A stretch of DNA of 10,746 nucleotides from an uncultured Clostridia bacterium (GTDB lineage: Bacteria > Bacillota > Clostridia > Oscillospirales > Acutalibacteraceae). The notes below the pieces were generated by a model. That model did no database searches, had not been told where the DNA came from, and saw nothing but the letters and a program-made list of their open reading frames with translations. Below are positions 1 through 6,453 of the stretch, in pieces (the stretch's first letter is position 1; each line of letters opens with the position of its first letter). A program made the translations under genes and the position numbers. Where the stretch lies: NCBI GenBank assembly GCA_947165615.1, contig CAMVBD010000020.1, positions 1-10,746 on the forward strand, read 5' to 3'.

Positions 1-200
1 GGGTAGAAAATCAAGCAGGATAAAGGCTGTATGCCGCCGTGGGGCGGCAACTGCCGAATTACGCCGTCCGGCAACGCCGGTCGGACCAACAAAAGGTGTT
101 ACGGTTTCGTTTTTGTGTTAATAATCGTAGTCCGAAAACGGAACTTTCGGCGGTATTTCAGTCTTTTTCCGTATTGACGAGTTGGAATACTTTGGAAGGA
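1..200. other. Non-coding leader with two GC-rich hairpins, possible mobilisation site remnant
   Basis: No convincing gene is seen here. Two compact inverted repeats are visible: GCCGCC-GTGG-GGCGGC at 33-48, and CCGGC-AAC-GCCGG at 68-80 inside a larger GTCCG...CGGAC pairing. An AT-richer stretch follows. GC-rich hairpins just upstream of a ribbon-helix-helix gene fit the kind of region where an origin of transfer or a relaxosome-binding site lies in clostridial conjugative elements. No relaxase gene or nick site can be identified in this window, so that role is only a guess. Confidence 0.2.
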
Positions 201-602
201 ATGCAAATTCAAAGTAAAAAACAACGTATGAGTCGGAATTTACATCGACAAAAATCTACTGGATCGCTGCGATGAGAATATCGCAAGAACAAACGCTGCT
301 TCCCGCAGTGAGTTTATCTCCGACGCCATCGAGCTGTATCTCAGATGGCTGGTTTCTAAAGACATAAGCATGGGGCGCTGGAAAGCGTGATCGGTGGCAA
401 GATCGCAACGACGGAAAATCATTTCGCCCGTGAACATTTTAAGTTAAACGTGGAGATCGCCATGATGATGCACGTCGTCGCCGGCGCGTTTCAGATCGAC
501 GAAGATAACCTCGACCGCCTGCGCGGCATGTGCGTGGACGAAGTCTCCCGGCTCGGCGGCAAGTTTAAGTTTGAAGACGCCGTGCGAATTCAAAAAAGGT
601 AA
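201..602 (+). pseudogene. Frameshifted ribbon-helix-helix (CopG-like) DNA-binding protein
   Basis: Three segments in different frames read together as one ribbon-helix-helix protein. An ATG at 201 gives a short basic N-terminus (MQIQSKKQR). The frame then shifts near 229-232 into a segment containing GIYIDKNLLDRCDEN and RSEFISDAIELYLRWL, typical of the RHH strand and helices. That frame stops at 388-390. A second shift near 361-375 restores the C-terminal part, which runs through KLNVEIAMMMHVV and VDEVSRLGGKFKFEDAV to the stop at 600-602. Such proteins accompany relaxases or control mobilisation genes in clostridial mobile elements. With two frame breaks the gene is probably dead, although the C-terminal piece could initiate at GTG 387. 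Its decay suggests the element has lost transfer functions. The family call is reasonable; its exact role is not known. Confidence 0.6.
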
Positions 603-680
603 AAATCATTTCGTAAAAAAGAGTGGATATTTCAAACGACCTGTGGTATTGTGTGTTGCTGACGAAGGGAGTGAAACGCC

Positions 681-980
681 ATGTCAAGATTGATTGCGTC
701 ATATCCAAAGGCAACGTTGGTTTCCGTTTCGAAACGATCCGGGATGGATGATAACGACTGGAGATGGCGGGAGGATCTCGTCGGACAGTCCGGAGCGGTT
801 GAAGTCTATGAGATCGCGCGAAAAACGTTCAAAGAATTCTTTGTCATCTTTGATTCGGATAACGACAGCTGTCTCATAACCGGCTGCGGTGAACTACAGA
901 ATACCGACATCGGGTTTGAAATGATTACAACAAACAGTCATTACTGTTTCCGATTGCAGCAGGGAGGCGTTGAAGCATGA
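681..980 (+). CDS. Small hypothetical protein coupled to the integrase pair
   Basis: A 99-residue ORF whose ATG is preceded by AAGGGAG at 665-671 with 9-base spacing. I do not recognise the family. The protein is mildly acidic and soluble-looking. It has no signal peptide or membrane segment, and a central stretch (YEIARKTFKEFFVIFDSD) is likely helix then strand. Its TGA overlaps the ATG of the first integrase by four bases (ATGA), so the two are probably translated together. Small genes directly upstream of integrases often encode recombination directionality factors or regulators. However, no helix-turn-helix is visible here, so assigning an excisionase role would be speculation. No clear promoter was found in the 78 bases upstream. 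Confidence 0.6.
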   Translation: MSRLIASYPKATLVSVSKRSGMDDNDWRWREDLVGQSGAVEVYEIARKTFKEFFVIFDSDNDSCLITGCGELQNTDIGFEMITTNSHYCFRLQQGGVEA

Positions 981-2116
981 GCAAACGACCGGACGGCGAC
1001 GGAACCGTCCGCAAACGCGCGGACGGCCGATGGGAGGGCCGTATCGTGATCGGGCACAGAGAGGACGGCGCGCCGATCTTCAAATCCGTGTTCGCCGCGT
1101 CGCAGAAGGAACTGATGCCGAAGCTCCACGCCGCCATCGACGCTTACCGCGGGGCTGAGATCACCGGCCCCGGCATGACGCTCTCCGACTGGATGGATAT
1201 CTGGTTCGAGGAATACGCCGTGCCGCGGCTTCGTCCGTCCACGCTCTCCGGCTACACAAACAGTATCAACAACCATATCCGCCCGGCGCTGGGCGAGAAA
1301 AAGCTGGGGAGCCTCAAGCGATCGGATATTCAGAAATTCTATAACGCGCTGAAGAAAAAGAAGGCGCGCGGCAATAAGACGCTGTCGGATTCCCACGTGC
1401 GCGGGATCCACATGCTGCTGCATGAAATTCTGGAAGCGGCGGTGCGCGAACGGCTGATCCCGAAGAACCCCACCGACGGCACGACGGTGCCGAAGTGCAA
1501 CTACCCGCCCATGCAGGTGCTGAATGAAGAGCAGCTCGCCGTCTTCATGGAAGCAATCAAGGCCGAGCCGCTATGGTATGATTTCTTCTATACGGAGATC
1601 ACCACCGGTCTGCGGCTTGGCGAGATCTGCGGACTGAAGTGGGAAGACCTGAACGAGACCGACGGTCGGCTGCGGGTGCGGCGTACCATTCAGAAAGACC
1701 ACGGCGAGCTGCTCATCGGTGAGACGAAAACTGAAACCGGCATGCGCACGATCCTGCTGCCGCCCGGCACGCTGCACCTGTTAAAGGAGCGGCGCAAAAG
1801 CTATCCCACCGAGTGGATCTTCCCGAGCCTGCGCGATCCGCATCTGCCGGTCGCTCCGGGCGCCGCCTACCAGCGGCTGAAAACGATCCTGAAGGAAGCG
1901 GGATTGCCCGACATCCGCTTCCACGATCTCCGGCATACGTTTGCCACCCACGCGCTCACCGGCGGCGTGGATCCGAAAACGCTCTCGGGGATCCTCGGCC
2001 ACACCAACGCCAGCTTCACGCTGGACACCTATACCCACGTCACCACGGATATGCAGCAGCGGGCTTCGGTTGTGGTAGGCGGATTTATTGACGATCTGCT
2101 GACGGAGGTGCAATAA
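977..2116 (+). CDS. Tyrosine recombinase/integrase, first of a tandem pair
   Basis: This 379-residue site-specific recombinase would cut and rejoin DNA at the element's attachment sites. An N-terminal arm-binding (AP2-like) domain occupies about residues 5-60, with the core GDGTVRKRADGRWEGR. A SAM-like core-binding domain follows (about 65-165), then the catalytic domain (about 180-365). The catalytic set is complete: R213 in TGLRLGE, K251 in the beta hairpin, H316 and R319 in FHDLRHTF, H342 in GHTNAS and the nucleophile Y352 in DTYTHV. The start is ATG 977 with GGGAGG at 962-967. It overlaps the upstream ORF by four bases and ends one base before the second integrase, so the three form one translational unit. 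Length and motifs are normal for the phage integrase family. Specificity cannot be read from sequence. Confidence 0.93.
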   Translation: MSKRPDGDGTVRKRADGRWEGRIVIGHREDGAPIFKSVFAASQKELMPKLHAAIDAYRGAEITGPGMTLSDWMDIWFEEYAVPRLRPSTLSGYTNSINNHIRPALGEKKLGSLKRSDIQKFYNALKKKKARGNKTLSDSHVRGIHMLLHEILEAAVRERLIPKNPTDGTTVPKCNYPPMQVLNEEQLAVFMEAIKAEPLWYDFFYTEITTGLRLGEICGLKWEDLNETDGRLRVRRTIQKDHGELLIGETKTETGMRTILLPPGTLHLLKERRKSYPTEWIFPSLRDPHLPVAPGAAYQRLKTILKEAGLPDIRFHDLRHTFATHALTGGVDPKTLSGILGHTNASFTLDTYTHVTTDMQQRASVVVGGFIDDLLTEVQ

Positions 2117-2117
2117 G

Positions 2118-3560
2118 ATGGCAAAAAAGAGAAAGGCGGGAGACGGAACGCTTCGATTAAGAAAAGACGGCCGCTGGGAGGGCCGCGTGGTGGTGGATTA
2201 CGACGAAAAGGGGCTGCCCGTCACCAAAAGCGTCACGTCAAAATCGAAACAGGAGTGCCTGAAAAAGCTGGAGGATCTGAAAACCGCCTGCGGGGTGGTC
2301 ACGGGCAAAGCAAAGCCGGACATGCCCTTCGGCGACTGGATGGATCTCTGGTACCGCACCTACTCCAAGCCCACGCTGCGGATCACCACCCAATCCTGTT
2401 ATGAGGATCGCATTTATCTGCACATCATTCCGCATATCGGCAAGATCCCGCTGAACAAACTGACGCAGAGCGCCCTGCAGCAGTTCTACGCGGAGCTGAA
2501 AAAGAACGGGCGGCGCGTGAAGGTGGAACTGTACGGACCGGGGCTCTCCGACCGCATGGTGCGCGCCTGCCACACCACCTGTCACGCGGCGCTGGAGAAA
2601 GCGGTAGAAGAGGGACTGATCCCGGTCAATCCCTCGGTGGGCTGCAGACTGCCGCCGAAAAAGACAGCGGAGATGCAGGTGCTCACCAAAGACGAAATCC
2701 GCCGCTTCCTGATCCAGGCGAAGGAGAACGACTTCTTCGAGATGGCGCTGGTGGAGCTCTCCACGGGGCTGCGGCGGGGCGAGCTCTGCGCGCTGCAATG
2801 GGACGACCTGAACCTGCGAACCGGCGCGCTGCACGTGCGGCGGCAGGCGGTGCATATCAACGGCGGCCTGCACATCTCCGTCCCGAAAACCAAAAGCTCG
2901 GACCGCACGATCGTGCTGCCGCCCGCGGTCACCGCGGTACTGGCGGCACTGAAGGAAAAGACGGATTCCCAATGGATCTTTCCCTCTCCCGTGAAGGAGG
3001 GCGAACCGATGGACCCGCAAAGCGTCTACCGCAAGATGCGCAAGGTGCTGGATCGCGCCGAATGCAAGCAGATCCGCTTCCATGATCTGAGGCATACCTT
3101 CGCCACCATGGCGCTGGAAAACGGCATGGACGTGAAAACGCTGTCGGCCATCATCGGGCACGTTTCCTCCGCCACCACCATCGATATCTACAGTCACATC
3201 ACGGACGCCATGCAGCTGCAGGCGGCCAACCGCATCGAAAAACAAATCGGCAAAGGAGAGGCGTTTGCCGAGACGGAAGCCCGCCGCGAGCGTGAAGCCG
3301 CCGAAAAAGAAAACCGGCCCGTTTGGACCGATTTTGAGGCAAAGAAGGGCAAGATCCGCAAATCCGGCACCGGCGGGATCTATCAGTTGAACGACCACCT
3401 GTACGAAGGCCGCTACACCCCCACCAACGCCCAGGGCAAGCGCGAGGTCCACACCGTCTACGCACAGACGAGAGAAGAAGTGGAACCCCTGTTGGAGGAA
3501 ATGATCGAAGAAGTGAGGGAGCAAATAAAGAAGGAAAAAACAAACAATAAAAGAGAATAA
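2118..3560 (+). CDS. Tyrosine recombinase/integrase with an extra C-terminal arm-binding-like module
   Basis: This 480-residue tyrosine recombinase starts one base after the first integrase stops, with GGAGGTG at 2104-2110. Residues 7-59 form an arm-binding domain (GDGTLRLRKDGRWEGR), about 68-175 the core-binding domain, and 190-370 the catalytic domain. The catalytic residues R219, K257, H322, R325, H348 and Y358 are all present. After a charged linker (about 375-412) the protein continues with a module at about 413-468 (GTGGIYQLNDHLYEGR...). This aligns with its own N-terminal domain (GxG-x-(I/L)...(W/Y)EGR...), suggesting a second arm-DNA-binding unit. That tail makes it about 100 residues longer than its partner. 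DNA encoding the same tail recurs twice downstream. The first cassette promoter lies just behind its stop, and no terminator is seen between them. Confidence 0.93.
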   Translation: MAKKRKAGDGTLRLRKDGRWEGRVVVDYDEKGLPVTKSVTSKSKQECLKKLEDLKTACGVVTGKAKPDMPFGDWMDLWYRTYSKPTLRITTQSCYEDRIYLHIIPHIGKIPLNKLTQSALQQFYAELKKNGRRVKVELYGPGLSDRMVRACHTTCHAALEKAVEEGLIPVNPSVGCRLPPKKTAEMQVLTKDEIRRFLIQAKENDFFEMALVELSTGLRRGELCALQWDDLNLRTGALHVRRQAVHINGGLHISVPKTKSSDRTIVLPPAVTAVLAALKEKTDSQWIFPSPVKEGEPMDPQSVYRKMRKVLDRAECKQIRFHDLRHTFATMALENGMDVKTLSAIIGHVSSATTIDIYSHITDAMQLQAANRIEKQIGKGEAFAETEARREREAAEKENRPVWTDFEAKKGKIRKSGTGGIYQLNDHLYEGRYTPTNAQGKREVHTVYAQTREEVEPLLEEMIEEVREQIKKEKTNNKRE

Positions 3561-3578
3561 AAAATGGAATTTTACGCT

Positions 3579-3607
3579 TTGCTGTTTACTTTTTTAAAAA
3601 ATATGAT
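3579..3607 (+). promoter_or_regulatory. Promoter of the XRE-ImmA/PIN cassette
   Basis: TTGCTG at 3579-3584 and TATGAT at 3602-3607 are separated by 17 bases, with ATG 3634 downstream. An inverted repeat CTGTTTA (3582-3588) / TAAACAG (3614-3620) brackets the promoter. It could be the operator for the HTH protein encoded next. The ribosome site GAGGAGGG lies at 3620-3627. Confidence 0.55.
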
Positions 3608-3633
3608 AAAATATAAACAGAGGAGGGATTGAC

Positions 3634-4671
3634 ATGTTTAGTAAAAACTTAAAGTATTATCGGTTAAAAAACAAATTATCAAAAAAAGCCCTCGCAGAAA
3701 TGATTAAAGTAACTCCCATGACGATCACTCATTATGAGAACGGAGATCGTATGCCTACTGCTGAGAACCTGAACGCTTTAGCTGGTGCGTTGGGCGTTAA
3801 AGTATCGGATTTCCTTGCTGTGCGAAATGGGAATCCTTCCTTCCATCATGGAGAGTTCAGAAAAACGACGTCTTTATCGCAAATGCAGCAGGAGTATATT
3901 CGGGAAAGCGTAGAGGAATACTTCAGCCGATTTTTGGATATCGTGGAGATCCTCGGGGGCGACGTGCTGCCGGAAGCTCCGACTTGTCATGCTTTGAAAT
4001 TATCAGAGAATAACGAAGAAAACGCCAAAGAACTGCGTGAACACCTCGGTTTTGCAAAAAACGGCCCAATCGAAGACCTGATCGGCCAGCTTGAGAATAA
4101 GGGAATTCTTATATTTGAATGTCCTGTTGACTCTTCCTCTTTTTCCGGAATGAACGGATTTGTGAATGGCAGACCGTATATTGTATTTAACCCGAACATG
4201 AGCGCGGAACGGAATCGCTCTACGATTGCTCATGAGTTAGCGCATTTGATGTTTGATTGGTCTGTACAGACGGCAGAAAACGAGGCAGAATCAGCGACGG
4301 CAATCAGCGGCGCCTTTCTGTTTCCTAAAGATGATGCCGTCAGGGAGCTTGGCGTCAGACGGTCTGTGATATCCGGGGAAATGATCATGGTTGCTAAGGA
4401 ATACGGCATATCCATGATGATGCTGGTTAAGAGAGCAGAGGTATGTGGAATCATCAGTGATTCCGTAGCAAAAGGCTTCTATATTACTGCTTCCAGAAAC
4501 GGTTGGAAAACGAACGAGCCGAGCCGCATCAAACCGGAAAAACCGGAGCTGTTTGAACAATTGGTTTACAGGGCGGTAAGTGAAGAAGAGATCAGCCTGC
4601 AGCGCGGCGCAGAACTGCTTCAAAAACCGTATACTGAGGTGGCGGCCATGTGCCGTTTGAGCGAGGTATGA
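3634..4671 (+). CDS. XRE-family regulator fused to ImmA/IrrE-type metallopeptidase
   Basis: A 345-residue two-domain cytoplasmic protein. Residues 1-62 form an XRE helix-turn-helix (LSKKALAEMIKVTPMTITHYENG, then LGVKVSDFLAV). After a helical linker comes an ImmA/IrrE-like zinc peptidase domain with HELAH at 200-204 and a candidate third metal ligand at E217 or E219 (ENEAESATAISGAFLFP). Members of this family repress a promoter and are inactivated, or cleave a partner regulator, on a signal. In TA-like pairs they act as the antitoxin. ATG 3634 has a GAGGAGGG site. The PIN gene follows immediately in the same frame, so this is probably the antitoxin and autoregulator of that RNase. Base composition is lower in GC than the integrases, consistent with separate acquisition. 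Confidence 0.88.
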   Translation: MFSKNLKYYRLKNKLSKKALAEMIKVTPMTITHYENGDRMPTAENLNALAGALGVKVSDFLAVRNGNPSFHHGEFRKTTSLSQMQQEYIRESVEEYFSRFLDIVEILGGDVLPEAPTCHALKLSENNEENAKELREHLGFAKNGPIEDLIGQLENKGILIFECPVDSSSFSGMNGFVNGRPYIVFNPNMSAERNRSTIAHELAHLMFDWSVQTAENEAESATAISGAFLFPKDDAVRELGVRRSVISGEMIMVAKEYGISMMMLVKRAEVCGIISDSVAKGFYITASRNGWKTNEPSRIKPEKPELFEQLVYRAVSEEEISLQRGAELLQKPYTEVAAMCRLSEV

Positions 4672-4674
4672 CGG

Positions 4675-5169
4675 ATTCAGTATATCAGCAGCGATACAAA
4701 TGTGTGGATTGATTTTTCGGTGATCGGCCGATCTCAATATCCGTTTCGTCTCCAATATACTTATATCATGCACAAGGACGCAGTGACGGATGAACTCCTT
4801 TCTCCGCCTGGGTTGGGAGAGGAATTGGTATCGTACGGCTTGCAGCCTGTTGAGATTTCAATCGAGGAATTCGTCCTTGCTCAAAGCTACGGTGAGCGCT
4901 ATAAACGGCTTTCGACATATGACAGGATTGCCCTTGCGATAGCAAAAACAAGAAATATTATTCTTCTGACGGGTGATAAGGCGCTTCGCAACGCCGCCGC
5001 GCAAGAGGACGTAAGTTTTATCGGAACTTTGGGCATTCTTGACCAGCTCAAAGAAACCAATTCCATTACGCTTGAAGAATACCGGTACTGCATAGAACAA
5101 CTGTTGCAGCATAACGGAAAGGACGTCCGCCTTCCGGAGGCGGAATTACGCCTCCGGCTCAAGATTTAA
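4675..5169 (+). CDS. PIN-domain RNase toxin candidate with a non-ATG start
   Basis: A protein of about 164 residues with a PIN nuclease fold that would cut RNA using divalent metal. The acidic set is visible: the first Asp in SSDTNVWIDF (codon at 4693), Glu in DAVTDELLSP, Asp in TYDRIALAIA and Asp in LLTGDKALRNAA. A GTG at 4702 would open the frame but would lose the first catalytic Asp, so translation must begin upstream. The only room after the in-frame TGA at 4669-4671 leaves ATT 4675 as the best candidate, eight bases behind GAGG at 4663-4666. The ATG at 4668 is out of frame and reaches a stop quickly. Alternatives are a lost ATG, a frameshift or TGA readthrough from the upstream gene. 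The upstream XRE-ImmA gene is the expected antitoxin. Confidence 0.8.
   Translation: MQYISSDTNVWIDFSVIGRSQYPFRLQYTYIMHKDAVTDELLSPPGLGEELVSYGLQPVEISIEEFVLAQSYGERYKRLSTYDRIALAIAKTRNIILLTGDKALRNAAAQEDVSFIGTLGILDQLKETNSITLEEYRYCIEQLLQHNGKDVRLPEAELRLRLKI
5134..5157 (+). repeat. Stable hairpin at the 3' end of the PIN gene
   Basis: A perfect 9-bp inverted repeat CCGGAGGCG / CGCCTCCGG with the 6-base loop GAATTA, overlapping the last PIN codons. No T-run follows (CTCAAGATTTAAG), so it is not a classical intrinsic terminator. It may protect the mRNA 3' end. Confidence 0.5.
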
Positions 5170-5338
5170 GAACAGTTCATTTCTATTCTTGGTGTTCGCA
5201 AAAGGGTTTTATCACAAAAAACATGGAGCAAAAAGGTGATATTTGCAAATGTTTTGCAAAAAAGCATGTTTTACTTTAGGTTTTTGAATGTAAAATGCTG
5301 ATGTCCATTTTCAGAGATTACCTCCCCTTTTTTTGGAC
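5170..5338. other. AT-rich spacer downstream of cassette 1
   Basis: No gene is supported. The stretch contains the local repeats TTTGCAAA-TG-TTTTGCAAA, a distant AACATG/CATGTT pairing (5220-5225 and 5265-5270), and a TATCAC...GTGATA pair separated by 21 bases. It ends in a C/T-rich run before the first hairpin-integrase repeat. I see no promoter aimed at a recognisable gene. Confidence 0.4.
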
Positions 5339-5360
5339 CGCATAAACAAAGAAAAAGGAA

Positions 5361-5395
5361 CTCGCCTGAAAGCATCACTTTCAGGCGAGCCTTTT
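5361..5395 (+). terminator. GCCTGAAA-type hairpin closing cassette 1
   Basis: A perfect 12-bp stem, CTCGCCTGAAAG / CTTTCAGGCGAG, with loop CATCA, followed by CCTTTT. It is preceded by an A-rich stretch that would be a T-tract on the opposite strand, so it could terminate in both directions. Its core matches the hairpins at 7094-7122 and 8402-8430. Confidence 0.7.
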
Positions 5396-5401
5396 ATATG
5401 A

Positions 5402-5657
5402 TTGTTGAAAAAAGTAGAATTGCTGTTTTGGATGATTGTTAGCCACAAAGCGCAACCTCCGCAAGTCCGGCACCGGCGGGATCTATCAGTTGAATGACCA
5501 CCTGTTTGAAGGCCGCTACACCCCCACCAACGCCCAAGGCAAGCGCGAAGTCCACACTGTCTACGCACCGACGCGAGAGGAAGTGGAACCCCTGCTGGAG
5601 CAAATGATTGAAGAAGTCCGCAAACGAATCAAAAATGATAAAAACAGCAAAAACTGA
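5402..5657 (+). pseudogene. Integrase C-terminal module fragment, copy 1
   Basis: This encodes the C-terminal arm-binding-like module of the second integrase without its catalytic part. The open stretch runs from TTG 5436 to the stop at 5655-5657 (73 residues, NLRKSGTGGIYQLND...). Weaker homology to the integrase linker extends back to about 5402. A TGA sits just upstream in frame, there is no ATG and no good ribosome site, so translation is doubtful. Over the 49 codons from GTGGIYQ to MIEE I count eight silent and three replacement differences from the intact integrase. The reading frame was therefore under protein-level selection for much of the divergence, most simply in a formerly complete integrase. 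If it were expressed it would be a lone DNA-binding domain. Confidence 0.75.
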
Positions 5658-5673
5658 TAATAGACCTTTTTTA

Positions 5674-5697
5674 CTATCACCCAAGTGATAGTTTTTT
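5674..5697 (+). terminator. CTATCAC/GTGATAG hairpin, terminator and possible operator
   Basis: A perfect 7-bp stem CTATCAC-CCAA-GTGATAG followed by TTTTTTG, a good short intrinsic terminator placed just after the integrase fragment. The same TATCAC-N4-GTGATA word recurs in the promoter 41 bp downstream, so it may also be a second binding site for the cassette 2 HTH protein. Confidence 0.6.
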
Positions 5698-5706
5698 GTT
5701 TATCGC

Positions 5707-5735
5707 TTGACTTTCTATCACTCTGGTGATATTAT
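5707..5735 (+). promoter_or_regulatory. Promoter and operator of the DUF3990/HTH cassette
   Basis: TTGACT at 5707-5712 and TATTAT at 5730-5735 are spaced by 17 bases. The spacer holds the palindrome TATCAC-TCTG-GTGATA (5716-5731), which overlaps the -10 box. A bound protein would block RNA polymerase. A matching palindrome is at 5675-5690, a 41-bp separation that is close to four helical turns. The HTH protein encoded by the second gene of the operon is the likely ligand, giving toxin-antitoxin style autorepression. Confidence 0.65.
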
Positions 5736-5760
5736 ATTAGTAAGATTGGAGGCGTTAACA

Positions 5761-6453
5761 ATGGATAAACGGATCACAATATATCATGGTTCTCAAAGGA
5801 TTGTTGCTGTACCCACTTTTGGAGAAGGAAAGAAAAACAATGATTTTGGATTGGGGTTTTATTGCACCGAAAGCAATGACCTTGCAAAAGAATGGGCTGT
5901 TTCTTCTCTGCGCGACGGTTTTTCCAACCGCTATACGTTGGACACGGAATTCTTGAATATCTTACGTCTTAACAATCCTGATTACACCATACTTAACTGG
6001 ATGGCTGTTCTTGTTGAGCACCGGCTGTTTACAATAAAGACGCCCATCGCAGGAAGGGCAAAGCAATATTTGATCGATCACTTTCGTGTCAATGTGAATG
6101 CATACGATTTGATTATCGGTTACAGAGCCGATGATTCATATTATGATTACGCTGAAGCGTTCTTAAACAATGGGATTACTGTGGAGCAACTGTCAAGAGC
6201 AATGCAACTCGGAAAACTCGGAGAACAGATTGTACTCAAATCCAAATTTGCTTTTTCAAAAATAGAATATGAAGGATTTGAACCGGCGGAAAAAGATATC
6301 TATTATGTTCTTCGTAAGGCGCGAGATGACGATGCAAATCGGACGTATTTTTCATTGCTAGAAGAATCATCAGACGGCCTATTTATTCAAGACATTATAA
6401 GAGGAGGCATTACAAATGATGACCCACGCATACCGAGAAATCTATCTGAGTAA
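5761..6453 (+). CDS. DUF3990 family, ADP-ribosyltransferase-like toxin candidate
   Basis: A 230-residue soluble protein. The start at ATG 5761 is chosen because GGAGG precedes it at 5748-5752 and the promoter leaves no room for the upstream in-frame extension. The N-terminus, IYHGSQRIVAVPTF (residues 5-18) followed by DFGLGFYCTESNDLAKEWA, matches the DUF3990 pattern (YHGS, DFGxGFY, then a helix). This family is related in fold to NAD-dependent ADP-ribosyltransferases. The mid region (LIIGYRADDSYYDYAEAFLN...LGEQIVLKS) also fits, with E in GEQIVLK a plausible catalytic Glu. It overlaps the next gene by 38 bases, so the two are translationally coupled. It probably modifies a cellular target and is held in check by that partner. 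Target and activity are not readable from sequence. Confidence 0.8.
   Translation: MDKRITIYHGSQRIVAVPTFGEGKKNNDFGLGFYCTESNDLAKEWAVSSLRDGFSNRYTLDTEFLNILRLNNPDYTILNWMAVLVEHRLFTIKTPIAGRAKQYLIDHFRVNVNAYDLIIGYRADDSYYDYAEAFLNNGITVEQLSRAMQLGKLGEQIVLKSKFAFSKIEYEGFEPAEKDIYYVLRKARDDDANRTYFSLLEESSDGLFIQDIIRGGITNDDPRIPRNLSE

Larger units (their letters stand above)
5339..5660 (+). repeat. Hairpin-integrase-tail repeat, copy 1
   Basis: Direct repeat of the block at about 7072-7386. Both begin with an identical 32-base stretch (5339-5370 and 7072-7103). They continue through a GCCTGAAA-type hairpin and then through DNA homologous to the end of the second integrase gene. Copies 1 and 2 share the same hairpin-to-integrase junction, so they descend from one fused ancestor. 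They directly flank the DUF3990/HTH cassette. The repeats are diverged, not identical, so the duplication is old. Confidence 0.8.

Noticed and set aside
2238..3524. Long minus-strand ORF of 428 residues opposite the second integrase
   Set aside because: It is a GC-rich shadow of the integrase, with low-complexity composition rich in H, R, G and L and no motif. The plus-strand gene has full catalytic residues.
5210..5242. TATCAC...GTGATA pair in the spacer after cassette 1 as an operator
   Set aside because: The halves are 21 bases apart rather than four and lie downstream of the cassette with no promoter, so chance is likely.
5297..5335. Minus-strand GGGGAGG followed by a ten-codon ORF (MDISILHSKT)
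   Set aside because: The ribosome site is 12 bases from the ATG, no promoter is evident, and the peptide is too short to separate from chance in AT-rich DNA.
5707..5760. N-terminal extension of the DUF3990 protein from 5707
   Set aside because: It would start at the promoter -35 box itself; ATG 5761 follows GGAGG and begins the family motif.
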